From positions 1 through 41,101 of the forward strand of contig CALXFC010000004.1 of the NCBI GenBank assembly GCA_944387485.1: a DNA stretch of 41,101 nucleotides, read 5' to 3'. Both the position numbers and the translations under genes were made by a program. The stretch comes from an uncultured Clostridia bacterium (GTDB lineage: Bacteria > Bacillota > Clostridia > TANB77 > CAG-508). The stretch's first letter is position 1. Each line of letters starts with the position of its first letter. Below the pieces are notes generated by a model. The model did not search any database. It was not told where the DNA came from and was given only the letters and a program-made list of their open reading frames with translations. Below, piece by piece: positions 1-9,900 of the stretch.

Positions 1-3
1 AGC

Positions 4-58
4 TGGTTAGCCAGAATAAGAAAGGTAATCTAGAGGAAACTTTTTTACTGGCTAACCA
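4..58. repeat. 11-bp perfect inverted repeat at the window edge
   Basis: Positions 4-14 (TGGTTAGCCAG) and 48-58 are perfect reverse complements with a 33-base loop. The repeat lies just upstream of the point, near position 78, where the pilin coding similarity stops. It could be the end of an inserted element, a hairpin of the original locus, or a chimeric contig end; the sequence alone cannot decide. Confidence 0.5.
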
Positions 59-78
59 TCAGTAATTTCCTATACATC

Positions 79-1371
79 ATTGTTTTATTAATTTTAGCAG
101 GAGTATCAATCGCTATGCTAACAGGAGAAAATGGAATATTAACCCAAGCGCAAAATGCAAAAGAAAAAACAGAGCAAGCGCAGAAAGAAGAAGAAAATAT
201 ATTAAATGATTATAAAAATTATTTAAGTCAGGTTACAAATGGTGGGTATATAGAAAGTAAAGGAGTAAATGCACCAGTATTAAAAGAAGGAATGGAACTA
301 GTAACATATAATGAAGAAACAAAGAATTGGGATACAAATAATTCAAGTTCAGCATATGATTATGTGGCAGGTACTGGAACAGAAGATAACAATTCTAGCA
401 AATGGGCGAATGCGAGAGTAACAATAGATGGAGTGGATAGTTATTTTGTATGGATACCAAGATATGCATATAAAATAACATATAATAATCCAGATGATAT
501 AACTCAAGGTGGAACAATAGATGTAAAGTTCTTAATAGGAACAACAGACCAATATTATGATGAAAACGGAAATATACAAACAGCAAAAAGAGCAGTAACG
601 GGGCATGAAGACACAACAAATGGTTACTATGTACATCCAGCATTTACAAATAATGTAGATTTAGGGGGATGGAGAGAAGAATTAACAGGAATATGGGTAG
701 GAAAATATGAATCATCTAGATTAGATGCAACTAGTGAAAAAGATGGAACGGATACAAAAATAAAAGTACAACCAGGTATAATTAGTCTTAGAGGAATAAC
801 TATAGGGAATATGTATACAAATGCTAAGCAATATGCAGAAGAAATAAATAGTCATATGCTAAAAAATAGTGAATGGGGAGCACCAGTATATTTAACGTGT
901 AGTAAATACGGAAGGAATGGAGTAGAAATAGATATAAATGATAATGAAAATTATATAACGGCAGATGAAGGAATCGATATAAATCCAAAACAAAGTAGTA
1001 CAGGTAATGTGTATGGGATATATGATTTATCAGGAGGTAGATATGATTATGTAGCTGCTTATTATAATAAAGATACATCAAATAATTTTAATTATGGTAG
1101 TACGTTTGTAAAATATGAAGGAACAAGTGATGAATATTCTACAGTATATGTTGGGGATAGTTTGGAAGATAATTACATATTAGGTGATGCGACATATGAA
1201 ACAAAAAAGTGGAATCTTGATGCTGCATCTTTTATAAGAGATGGAAGTGCTTTTTTTGCAAGAGGTGGAGATAGAAGTAATGGGACAGAAACAGGAGTAT
1301 TTTCTTTTGGCTATTATGGAGGCAATGTTTATGATGGTAGTGGAGGATTTCGATTATGTCTTACAATATAG
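79..1371 (+). CDS. Pilin-like protein with C-terminal FGE/C-type-lectin-like domain, 5' truncated
   Basis: From position 79 the frame encodes the second half of a type IV pilin-like hydrophobic helix (IVLLILAGVSIAML), then TGENGILTQAQNAK. This is nearly identical to residues of the intact paralogue at 39715-41040. The start codon, leader and first half of the helix are missing; upstream the frame closes at a TAG (31-33) and the bases no longer match the paralogue. A short charged coiled segment (EKTEQAQKEEENI) follows. The C-terminus carries DLSGGRYDYV, ARGGDRSNG and GSGGFRLC, the signature of the formylglycine-generating-enzyme/C-type-lectin fold. By family, such a protein is exported, anchored by the helix, and displays a ligand-binding domain. 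Base composition stays AT-rich to the stop, unlike the paralogue. The ATG at 115 is internal to the helix and is not the real start. Confidence 0.75.
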   Translation: MVLLILAGVSIAMLTGENGILTQAQNAKEKTEQAQKEEENILNDYKNYLSQVTNGGYIESKGVNAPVLKEGMELVTYNEETKNWDTNNSSSAYDYVAGTGTEDNNSSKWANARVTIDGVDSYFVWIPRYAYKITYNNPDDITQGGTIDVKFLIGTTDQYYDENGNIQTAKRAVTGHEDTTNGYYVHPAFTNNVDLGGWREELTGIWVGKYESSRLDATSEKDGTDTKIKVQPGIISLRGITIGNMYTNAKQYAEEINSHMLKNSEWGAPVYLTCSKYGRNGVEIDINDNENYITADEGIDINPKQSSTGNVYGIYDLSGGRYDYVAAYYNKDTSNNFNYGSTFVKYEGTSDEYSTVYVGDSLEDNYILGDATYETKKWNLDAASFIRDGSAFFARGGDRSNGTETGVFSFGYYGGNVYDGSGGFRLCLTI

Positions 1372-1480
1372 AAAAATAAAAATAGTAAGTTAATCTTAAT
1401 GTTTTTTCCTTAATTAGATAGAGGGTGTACTATAACGATAGATAACTTTTAAAAATTTAGTATAAAATAAATTAAAAGAT

Positions 1481-1509
1481 TTGACTTAAAACTTACGGAT
1501 TGTTATAAT
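1481..1509 (+). promoter_or_regulatory. Sigma-A promoter upstream of tex
   Basis: TTGACT (1481-1486), a 17-base spacer, and TATAAT (1504-1509). An imperfect 8-bp hairpin (1511-1518 with 1524-1531) sits at the expected transcription start and is followed by a short T-rich run, so it could be an operator or weak attenuator. The 293-base gap 1372-1664 otherwise holds one dispersed repeat copy and a purine-rich leader. Confidence 0.75.
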
Positions 1510-1552
1510 AGGACTGTTAGTATAACAGTTCTATTTTTAAGAAATAAAAAAA

Positions 1553-1579
1553 CTGTTTTTTTGCTCCGTCTCAAAAAAA
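1553..1579 (+). repeat. Dispersed CTCCGTC repeat, copy 1
   Basis: Reads CTGTTTTTTTGCTCCGTC followed by TCAAAAAAAGG. It matches the reverse complement of the copy at 31754-31782 with one mismatch in the core, and resembles one arm of the palindrome at 29988-30056. It lies in the tex leader. Confidence 0.6.
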
Positions 1580-1664
1580 GGAAAAGAAATAAGAAATAAA
1601 AAAGAAATGAGAGAAAAAGGGAAAAGAGAGAATAAGAAACAGAAAATAAGAAAGAGGTAATAAG

Positions 1665-3848
1665 ATGGATAAAATTATTAAAACAATAGCAGAAGAGTTA
1701 AATATTAAAGAAAAACAAGTTGAAAATGCAATTAAGTTAATTGATGAGGGAAATACTATTCCTTTTATTGCTCGTTATAGAAAAGAAGTAACAGGTGGAC
1801 TAAGTGATGAAATCCTTAGAGACTTAGGTGAAAGATTAACTTATTTAAGAAATTTAGAGCAAAGAAAAGAAGAAGTTGTGAAATCAATTGATGAACAAGG
1901 AAAATTAACAGATGAAATATTACAAGCAGTTGCGATTGCTAAAACTTTAGCAGAGGTAGAAGATATTTATAGACCTTATAAACAAAAGAAGAAAACAAGA
2001 GCAACTGTCGCTAAAGCAAAAGGTTTAGAGCCTTTAGCAAATATAATATTAGAACAAAAAGAAACTAAAGATATTAATGAAATTGCAAAAGAATATGTAA
2101 ATATAGATAAATTATCTGATGAAGATAAGAAAAATAAAGATAAAGTTGTAGCAACAGTAGAAGATGCAATTGCAGGGGCTTTAGATATAATTGCTGAGAT
2201 GATATCTGATGAACCAAAATATAGAAAACAAATAAAGAAATTCTGTTATAGAGAAGCTCTAATTGAAACTAAAGCTTCTAAAGAAAATGAAAAATCTAAT
2301 TATGAAATGTACTATGATTATAAAGAAGCAATTAAGTATATTCCAAGCCATAGAATATTAGCAATAAACAGGGGAGAAAAAGAAGGCTTTTTAAAGGTAA
2401 AAATAGAAAAGCCAGAAGATAAGATATTAAATTATATTAAAAGAGATATAATAAAAGGAGAAACTCAATTTACTTCTATGCTAGAAGATACTATTTTAGA
2501 TAGTTTTAAAAGATTAATAGAACCTTCAATTGATAGAGAAATACGTTCTGATTTAACAGAGAAAGCAGAAGAAAAAGCAATTAAAGTATTTGGTAAAAAT
2601 TCTAAACAATTGTTACTTGGTGCACCAATTAAGGGAAAGACTGTTATGGGATTTGACCCTGCATATAGAACTGGTTGTAAAATTGCTGTAATTGATGAAA
2701 CAGGAAAAGTTCTAGATTATACAACAGTCTATCCTACAGAACCTCAAAATGATGTAGAGGGCGCTAAAAAAGAATTATTAAAATTAATTGATAAAGATAA
2801 AGTAGATATGATAGCAATAGGAAATGGTACAGCTTCAAGAGAATCTGAAATGTTTGTAGCAGATATGATAAAAGAATGTAAAAGAGATGTTCATTATGTA
2901 ATAGTAAGTGAAGCTGGTGCTTCTGTATATTCAGCATCAAAGCTTGCAACTGAGGAATATCCTGATATAAATGTTTCAATAAGAGGAGCAATTTCAATTG
3001 CAAGAAGATTACAAGACCCACTTGCAGAACTTGTTAAAATAGATCCAAAAGCAATTGGTGTTGGACAATATCAACATGATGTAAATCAAAAGAAACTATC
3101 AGAAAGCCTAACAGCTGTGGTAGAAGATAGTGTTAATAAAGTAGGTGTAGATGTAAATACAGCAACACCATCACTTTTAGGGTATGTATCTGGAATTAAC
3201 AATACAATTGCAAAAAATATTGTAAAATATAGAGACGCAAATGGAAAATTAAAGAATAGAAAAGAATTGTTAAAAGTTCCTAAATTAGGAAAAGTAGCTT
3301 TTGAGCAATGTGCAGGTTTCTTAAGAATATATGATGGTGATAATCCATTAGAGGTAACTGCAGTTCACCCAGAAAGTTATGAGGCTACTGAAAAACTATT
3401 AGAAAAAATAGGATTTAATAAAAATGATTTAAAAGATAAAGAAAAACTAGAAGACTTAAGAAATAAATTAAAAAATGTAGACGTAAAAGAAATGTCTAAA
3501 GAATTAAATATTGGCGAAATGACATTAACAGATATAATAGAAGAATTATCAAGACCAGGTAGAGACCCTCGTGAAGACATGCCAAAACCTATTCTAAGAA
3601 GTGACGTTCTAAAATTAGATGATTTAAAAGAGGGAATGGTACTAACAGGTACAGTAAGAAATGTAATTGATTTTGGAGCTTTTGTGGATATTGGTGTTAA
3701 GCATGATGGTTTAGTACATATTTCAGAGATGAGTGACAAATATATTAAAAATCCATCTGATGTTGTATCTGTTGGTGATATTGTAAAAGTTAAAGTTATA
3801 AAAATAGATAGAGAAAGACAAAAAGTAGGGCTTTCTATGAAAGTATAA
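1665..3848 (+). CDS. tex: Tex family RNA-binding transcriptional accessory protein
   Basis: A 727-residue protein with the full Tex architecture. It has an N-terminal helical domain (IKTIAEELNIKEKQVENAI, FIARYRKEVTGGL), a YqgF/RNase H-like domain beginning near residue 325 (GKTVMGFDPAYRTGCKIAVI), helix-hairpin-helix elements near 500-560 (NTATPSLLGYVSGIN, LLKVPKLGKVAFEQCAGFLRI), and a C-terminal S1 domain near 650-720 (GTVRNVIDFGAFVDIGV). Tex is a conserved cytoplasmic nucleic-acid-binding protein linked to transcription and RNA handling; its exact role varies between organisms. The start follows AGAGG at good spacing. A terminator hairpin lies 23 bases after the stop. The gene appears monocistronic. 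Confidence 0.96.
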   Translation: MDKIIKTIAEELNIKEKQVENAIKLIDEGNTIPFIARYRKEVTGGLSDEILRDLGERLTYLRNLEQRKEEVVKSIDEQGKLTDEILQAVAIAKTLAEVEDIYRPYKQKKKTRATVAKAKGLEPLANIILEQKETKDINEIAKEYVNIDKLSDEDKKNKDKVVATVEDAIAGALDIIAEMISDEPKYRKQIKKFCYREALIETKASKENEKSNYEMYYDYKEAIKYIPSHRILAINRGEKEGFLKVKIEKPEDKILNYIKRDIIKGETQFTSMLEDTILDSFKRLIEPSIDREIRSDLTEKAEEKAIKVFGKNSKQLLLGAPIKGKTVMGFDPAYRTGCKIAVIDETGKVLDYTTVYPTEPQNDVEGAKKELLKLIDKDKVDMIAIGNGTASRESEMFVADMIKECKRDVHYVIVSEAGASVYSASKLATEEYPDINVSIRGAISIARRLQDPLAELVKIDPKAIGVGQYQHDVNQKKLSESLTAVVEDSVNKVGVDVNTATPSLLGYVSGINNTIAKNIVKYRDANGKLKNRKELLKVPKLGKVAFEQCAGFLRIYDGDNPLEVTAVHPESYEATEKLLEKIGFNKNDLKDKEKLEDLRNKLKNVDVKEMSKELNIGEMTLTDIIEELSRPGRDPREDMPKPILRSDVLKLDDLKEGMVLTGTVRNVIDFGAFVDIGVKHDGLVHISEMSDKYIKNPSDVVSVGDIVKVKVIKIDRERQKVGLSMKV

Positions 3849-3871
3849 AAATTTAAGGAAGTATCAAAAAT

Positions 3872-3893
3872 AAGAAGCGGAAAACCGCTTCTT
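3872..3893. terminator. Terminator hairpin between tex and the HD-GYP gene
   Basis: Perfect 9-bp stem AAGAAGCGG / CCGCTTCTT with an AAAA loop. It lies between two convergent genes. The stem ends are A/T-rich, so it can serve both strands. Confidence 0.7.
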
Positions 3894-3905
3894 TAAATTA
3901 TATAG

Positions 3906-4994
3906 TTAATTTCCATATCCTTCGTTTTCAATTCCTGTATATTTTTCTTGGATTTCTTTTATTTCATCATAATGATTTTCTAAAATATCTAAGAAAACAT
4001 CAGTTATGTTAGGATCAAATTGAGTTCCTCTGTTCTTTCTAAATTCTTCTTTAATAGTTTCTAATGGTAAAGAATCACGATAAGATCTTTTTGAGCTCAT
4101 GGCATCAAAACTATCGGCAACAGCGGTAATTCTGGCTAAATAAGGTATGTTTTCACCTGCAAGTCTACTTGGATAACCTTTTCCATCATATCTTTCGTGA
4201 TGATGTTCTACTATTGGCAAAATGTTTTGGAATATTTTAGCATGTGATAATATATGAATACCAATATTAGGGTGTTGTTTTATTTGAGAATATTCATCAT
4301 CAGTAAGTTTTGATTCTTTTTGCAAAATAGAATCAGGAACACCAATTTTTCCAATGTCGTGAAATAAACCACCAATTTTTAAAGTATCAAGATCTGCTTC
4401 CTGTAATCCCAAATATTCACCTATTAAAACGGAAAATTCAGAAACGCGATCGGAATGACCACGTGTATATGTATCTTTTGCCTCAACTGTATAACGCAAA
4501 GTTTGAATGCTCTCCAAATAAGCCTGTTCCAATTTTTCATATGTATCAGATAATTCTTCATTTATTTTTTTAATTTGATTCATTTGAGCAATAGATTTTA
4601 TACCAGACTCAATGAGCAATAGCAATTGGTCGAATTTATCACTTTTCTCACAATAACCTTGAATATCTAATCTCCTAATTGTTTCTAGAGGAGGAGCTAG
4701 ATCTTTATGACCTGTAAGTAATAAAATATATAGGTCTTTGTTAAATTTTCTTATTTCTTCAACTACTTGGTCTCCATGAATAGGAGTCATAATAAAGTCT
4801 AATATCATCAAGTCAAAATGTTCATTTTTTACTCTTTCAATTGCTTCTAGAGGGTCTGTAATTCCTACAAAATTATATCCAGATCTTTTTAGAAAGATGG
4901 ATAAAGAGTCAACGATACCTTGTTCATCATCTACTGCAATTATTTTATAATTTTGATTTTCACTATTTTCTATATTTTGTAATCCTTTTCTCAT
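3906..4994 (-). CDS. Response regulator with HD-GYP domain, c-di-GMP phosphodiesterase
   Basis: About 362 residues. The N-terminal receiver domain has the acidic pocket (VDDE), a phosphoacceptor Asp near residue 63 (LILDFIM), the conserved Thr (LLLTG) and a Lys (EKSD). A coiled linker leads into a complete HD-GYP domain with HDIGK near residue 210 and HHERYDGKGYP near 268, the motifs of active cyclic-di-GMP phosphodiesterases. It should hydrolyse c-di-GMP in the cytoplasm under control of a sensor kinase. The obvious partner is the histidine kinase gene upstream on the same strand. The ATG at 4994 is chosen because GGAGG lies 9 bases before it; an ATG 33 bases upstream lacks a good site. It has its own promoter (5052-5080), because a terminator follows the kinase gene. 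Confidence 0.93.
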   Translation of the reverse strand: MRKGLQNIENSENQNYKIIAVDDEQGIVDSLSIFLKRSGYNFVGITDPLEAIERVKNEHFDLMILDFIMTPIHGDQVVEEIRKFNKDLYILLLTGHKDLAPPLETIRRLDIQGYCEKSDKFDQLLLLIESGIKSIAQMNQIKKINEELSDTYEKLEQAYLESIQTLRYTVEAKDTYTRGHSDRVSEFSVLIGEYLGLQEADLDTLKIGGLFHDIGKIGVPDSILQKESKLTDDEYSQIKQHPNIGIHILSHAKIFQNILPIVEHHHERYDGKGYPSRLAGENIPYLARITAVADSFDAMSSKRSYRDSLPLETIKEEFRKNRGTQFDPNITDVFLDILENHYDEIKEIQEKYTGIENEGYGN

Positions 4995-5051
4995 TTCTAC
5001 AATCCTCCATTTTAAATTTTCATACAATAGATAAATGATAATATTTTAATT

Positions 5052-5080
5052 ATTATATTAATAAAAATTTTAAAAATCAA
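5052..5080 (-). promoter_or_regulatory. Promoter of the HD-GYP response regulator
   Basis: On the minus strand: TTGATT (5080-5075), a 17-base spacer, and TATAAT (5057-5052), about 58 bases before the chosen start codon. Confidence 0.65.
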
Positions 5081-5105
5081 TAGTTTTTGCAAATAAAATT
5101 TAACT

Positions 5106-5136
5106 ACAAAAAAAGATCAGAATATAATCTGACCTT
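5106..5136 (-). terminator. Terminator after the NRPS-kinase operon
   Basis: On the minus strand, a stem GGTCAGA / TCTGATC, extended by A/T pairs, is followed by seven T residues. It lies shortly after the kinase stop codon and separates the NRPS-kinase transcript from the HD-GYP gene. Confidence 0.75.
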
Positions 5137-5156
5137 TTAATATGATATAATTCTAA

Positions 5157-6962
5157 TTAAGTGCTTAAAGGTAAAGTTATTATGAAAGTAGTGCCCTGAC
5201 CTTTTTCTGATTCAAAAGTAATGTTACCATTAAAATGAGCTCTGATTGTAGAATATGACATATATAACCCAAGTCCAGTACCATTTTTACCTTTTGTGGT
5301 GACCATTTCTTTAAATAATTTTTTCTTAACTTCTTCAGGTAATCCTTCACCATAATCTTTAATAGAAATAATTAAGTTATTATCTTTTTTCGTTACAATA
5401 ACATCAATAGTTTGTTCAGTTTTTCCGTTATAAGCTTGAATTGAATTAGAAATCATATTATTAATTACTTGAACTAAACTATTTATATCTCCTCTAATAA
5501 TTGTATTTTCATCTATCTGCATAGATATATTTAAATATATAATAGCTTTTTTCAATTCGTGTTTCATTAAAATATCTACTCTTTTTAGTAATTCACCTAC
5601 CGTGAATGAAATATCTTCTTCATTAGATAAAACTACGGCTTGTCCTTTAACAGCAGTAATTACATCTGACATATATTCGGTATGTGTTTTGATCTTTGAA
5701 ATCCAAGAAAACATATCTTTTGCAATATCGTGGTGATCTTGACTGGTTACTTCAGGATCGTCAATTGAAGAATCGTATTCTTTAACTAAATCTGTTAAAC
5801 CTTCAGCCGCTCCGGATATTGACATGATAGGTGTTTTTAGGTTATGTGCAATACCTCCAATTAATTGACCAAGAGAAGCAAGACGCTCCTTTTCCATTAA
5901 AGTTTCTTGGTTATCATGTAATTTTTTCATATCATTAATATGTTGAGTAATATCTTTAAATAATATTAAAGTACCAATAAACATATTTTTTGAATAAATA
6001 GAAGTCACTTCTATTGTAAAGTATTTTTTTATCTTATCGAATTCTTTTTCAAACGAGATAGTTTTATTTGAATTTTTAACTTTTTCAATAGCTAATATCA
6101 ATTTATCAATATTAGAATGATTATTTATGCTTTTCAAAAAATCCACAATAGACATATTTCTTATATTTTGGTTTTTCAATTTAAAAAGTGAGAAAAATGT
6201 TTTGTTGAAATCAGTAATAATATTATCTTCATTAAGTACTAAATATCCATCTGAGATTCTGTCTACAATGTTTTGCAATGCAATTGGTGTTAAATTTAAA
6301 AACTTAAACTTAAAAATTGCAAAAGCATAAAATATTAAAGCTATAGAAAATGATATTGGTGTTATATATACTGCCATTGGAACTAATCCTAAAGTACCAA
6401 TTACGTTCAATACAATTGGTATTAAGGTACCTATAACAATCAAAATAGATTGTTTAGAAAAGAATCCTGAATTTTTAATAGAATATTTCAAGAATTGATA
6501 AATACCAATTAATATTAACAAATAAGAGTAGAAAGAATGGAAGACCATATAAGGTCCTGCCACTGTTTCGTTTAAGTAAATGGAATAATGTTTATATAGC
6601 AAATGATGATAATTATTTGTAAACATTAAAATAGTTGTAATGCAAGGCACAATAAATAAGAGTAAGTATTTCCAGTTCCATTTTAATTTAGTTTTACTAA
6701 AAGTAAAACCTAAGAGTAAGAAGAATATAGGAACAAAGCACGCCCCAAACGAAGCAAATCCTTCAAAAAGAATAGGGTCAACAGAAGTGTTCCTATAGAA
6801 AAGTTGCATAATTAAGCTACAAGTCCAAATAAACATACTTCCTAATAAAAGAGAGATTATAAGATGTATTTGTTTTTTATTTCTGTAAAATTGTACAGAT
6901 ATAAAAAGTATACTTATTATATATAAAGAAATTACCATTGCAAATAAGTAAAAAGATTCCAT
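5157..6962 (-). CDS. Sensor histidine kinase with N-terminal 7TM domain and PAS domain
   Basis: About 601 residues. The first ~220 form seven hydrophobic segments resembling the 7TM region of histidine kinases (HisKA_7TM-like; FHSFYSYLLILIGIY, LVPMAVYITPISFSIALIF). A PAS domain follows (ISDGYLVLNEDNIITDFN), then a dimerisation helix with the phosphoacceptor His near residue 374 (GGIAHNLKTPI). The ATPase domain has an N box (NNMISNSIQAY), G1 (DYGEGLP) and G2 (GTGLGLYMSY). It is a membrane sensor that should phosphorylate a receiver protein, most likely the neighbouring REC-HD-GYP. The ATG at 6962 is preceded by AAGGAG that overlaps the NRPS stop codon, implying translational coupling. A GTG at 6974 overlaps that Shine-Dalgarno sequence and is unlikely. 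The ligand is unknown; the NRPS product is the obvious candidate (inference). Confidence 0.93.
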   Translation of the reverse strand: MESFYLFAMVISLYIISILFISVQFYRNKKQIHLIISLLLGSMFIWTCSLIMQLFYRNTSVDPILFEGFASFGACFVPIFFLLLGFTFSKTKLKWNWKYLLLFIVPCITTILMFTNNYHHLLYKHYSIYLNETVAGPYMVFHSFYSYLLILIGIYQFLKYSIKNSGFFSKQSILIVIGTLIPIVLNVIGTLGLVPMAVYITPISFSIALIFYAFAIFKFKFLNLTPIALQNIVDRISDGYLVLNEDNIITDFNKTFFSLFKLKNQNIRNMSIVDFLKSINNHSNIDKLILAIEKVKNSNKTISFEKEFDKIKKYFTIEVTSIYSKNMFIGTLILFKDITQHINDMKKLHDNQETLMEKERLASLGQLIGGIAHNLKTPIMSISGAAEGLTDLVKEYDSSIDDPEVTSQDHHDIAKDMFSWISKIKTHTEYMSDVITAVKGQAVVLSNEEDISFTVGELLKRVDILMKHELKKAIIYLNISMQIDENTIIRGDINSLVQVINNMISNSIQAYNGKTEQTIDVIVTKKDNNLIISIKDYGEGLPEEVKKKLFKEMVTTKGKNGTGLGLYMSYSTIRAHFNGNITFESEKGQGTTFIITLPLST

Positions 6963-6979
6963 TGTACATTTCACTCCTT

Positions 6980-9900
6980 TTAAATAAATTTCATCTCTTG
7001 CAGATACTTGATATATTTTCTAATATATTCAAAATCAATGTCTTTCCAAATAAATCCAAGTTTTTTTAATAAATTTAAGGATAAATCAGATTTAACATAT
7101 GAGTTTTGAACATATATCAATTTTTTATTTGAGTCGAAGTCATTAATTATACCAAATAATGCGTTGCTATCTTCTTCTAATGCAGAATTAATAGTTTTCT
7201 TAAATTCGACATCATTTAATATTTTTAAGTTAATATTTAATTTCTCTAACATTTCTATAAATGTTTTTATGTATACATGATGTGGGTTATATATATGATA
7301 AATGTACACATTTGAACAGTCATTTTTTAGTATATCAATAATTGCGTCAGAACACAAGTCAACAGGGGTAAATTCTAAATATTCATCTAATAAGTAATTT
7401 GGAATAGCTTTTAATGTAATAAATGATTTTAATTTATTAGCAAAAGCATTATCTTTATGATTGATTTGAAATTTACCATCTCTATATCTACTTGTTATGT
7501 TTCCGAGTCTTAATATTTGTGCTTTTAAATTATTATTAATAATATTATTTAAAATAAGTTTTTCAGCATCAAATTTGCTTCTTGTATATACATTATCTAA
7601 TTTTTGACCTATATATAAATCCTTTTCTGTAAAGTCTTTTTTATTGTTGTTAGTGTTTATGATAGATCCGTCTAACAGTGTATTACCAGATACACTTAAA
7701 GAAGAAAGATGTAATAATCTTTTATCAAAAGTCAAGCAAAATTGTATCATATAATTTAATGCATCTATATTAATATTTTTGAATTTATTAAAATCTCCAT
7801 AATGTTTTACGTTAGCTGCAGCATTAATAATTGCGGATACATTTTCGCCTAATGAGTTATAAATTGGTAATGAAAGTCCAAAATATTCTTTTGTAATATC
7901 ACCTGTTAATATAATAATTCTGTCGTTAATGTATTTATCTAGTGAATTACCAAAATAGAAATGTAATCTGTCCATAAATCTATTTTTTGCAGAATCATAA
8001 TTATCTTTTCTTCTAATTATGCAGTATACTTTACCTTTAGAATTTTTTATAAAACTTTCTACTATATGTATTCCTATAAATCCGGTTCCACCTAGTAGAA
8101 GAATGTTATTTTCTTCATTATTAGTAATTTGATAATTTTTGTAAGAATTTTTAAGTAAATTATTTATTTTTGAATAATCATAATCTTCTAATGTGTGTGT
8201 TATATTTACTTTATTTAATTTAGATAAAGTTCTTACTGTTTTATATTTAAATATATCAGAATAATCTATATTTACATTGTGTGCAAGTAATTCAGTTTTA
8301 AATTTAATTGCAAGTAAAGAATCTGCCCCCATTTCAAAGAAATTATCATCAATTCCTATCTTTGTATTCAATAAATCAGACCAAATGTCACAGCAGAGTT
8401 TTTGAAATTCATTTTCTGGCGCTACATAAGTAGAACTTTTATCAATGTCAATAGGATAATTTAATAATATCTTTCTATCTATTTTTCCATTTTGAGTAAC
8501 AGGGAATTCATCTATTTTTATAATATAATTTGGTATCATATATTGAGGAAGTTCATCATATAGTATATCTCTTATATATTGAGAAGAAATATTGTATTTA
8601 GAAGTATAAAATGCTACCATATAAGAGATGTTTGGCTCTTTTTTATAAACTACAGAACATTTTGTTATACCAGGTATATCATAAATTTTCTTTTCTATTT
8701 CAGAAAGTTCTATTCTTAAACCATGAACTTTTACTTGAAAATCATTTCTTCCTAAATAGACGATTTCACCATTTTCATTATATTTACCTAAATCTCCAGT
8801 TTTATATATTAAACCTTCACCAAAAGGATTGTCTATAAATTTTTCAGCAGTAACTTTTTCATTGTATAAGTAACCTGCAGAAACTCCACAGCCAGCAATA
8901 CAAATTTCACCTTCTACACCAATAGGACATAGATTCATATTGGTGTCGCAAATATATATTTGACAATTAGAAATAGGTTTACCAATAGTTATGTCATTTC
9001 CATCTGTAACTAATTTATTAGATGCACAAGCGGTTGTTTCTGTTGGGCCATATCCGTTATATATATAAGCTTTTGTTAATTTTCTCAATCTATTATATAA
9101 ATTACTTGTGAATACTTCTCCTCCTAATTGAAAAACTTTAACATTTTCTAAATAATTTTCATTTAAATGCTCGGAAATAAGTAGTTCAACTCTGGAAGGT
9201 GTAGTAACGAAGAAGTCGATATTATTTTGTTTTATTAATTTACCTAATTTAACAGAATCTCTTTGATCTTCGTAATTAGTTAAATAAAGTGTTTTTCCAA
9301 GTAATAATGTTGAAAAAATTTCTACAGCAAACATATCAAATGAAACAGTTGCTATGCCTAAAATTTTCTCACAAGATTTTAAATGCATATTTTCTGCAAA
9401 ATCATATATAACATTAATCATACTTGACTGCTTTAACACAACACCTTTAGGGTTTCCAGTAGAACCAGAAGTATATATAATTGCAAAATTTGGATTTTTC
9501 CTTTCTATAACATTATTACCTTCATTCAAATCTAATTTATTATATTCTGGAACAATTACATTTTTAAAAGTTAATTCTTTTTCACTGTATATTTCTTTTT
9601 TTGTAATTAAGAAATTAGATTTTGAGTTTTCTAAAAGATATTCTATTCTATCTTTAGGAAAATGATTATCTATCAATAAATATGTAGCATCTAACTTTAA
9701 TATAGCAAGTAAACTAACGATTAAATCAATGCTTCTTTCTAATAATATAGAAACAACATCATTGTTTTTTATACCAGAATTTTGTAGTTGGTTAACAAAT
9801 TTTGAAACTTTCACATTTAATTGTGAATAAGTGTAACTTTCTCCTTCAAATACAATAGCTACTTTTGATGGATTTTCAAATACATTTTTTTCAAACAAAT

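Noticed and set aside
395..643. Many long antisense open frames (e.g. minus strand within the pilin genes, tex and aspS)
   Set aside because: They are frame shadows of AT-rich coding genes, rich in Leu/Tyr/His/Phe, without ribosome-binding sites.
1000..1371. 3' end of the first pilin/FGE gene as a second DGR variable region
   Set aside because: The fold is the same, but GC content and codon choice do not change from the rest of the gene, and there is no nearby hairpin of the expected kind.
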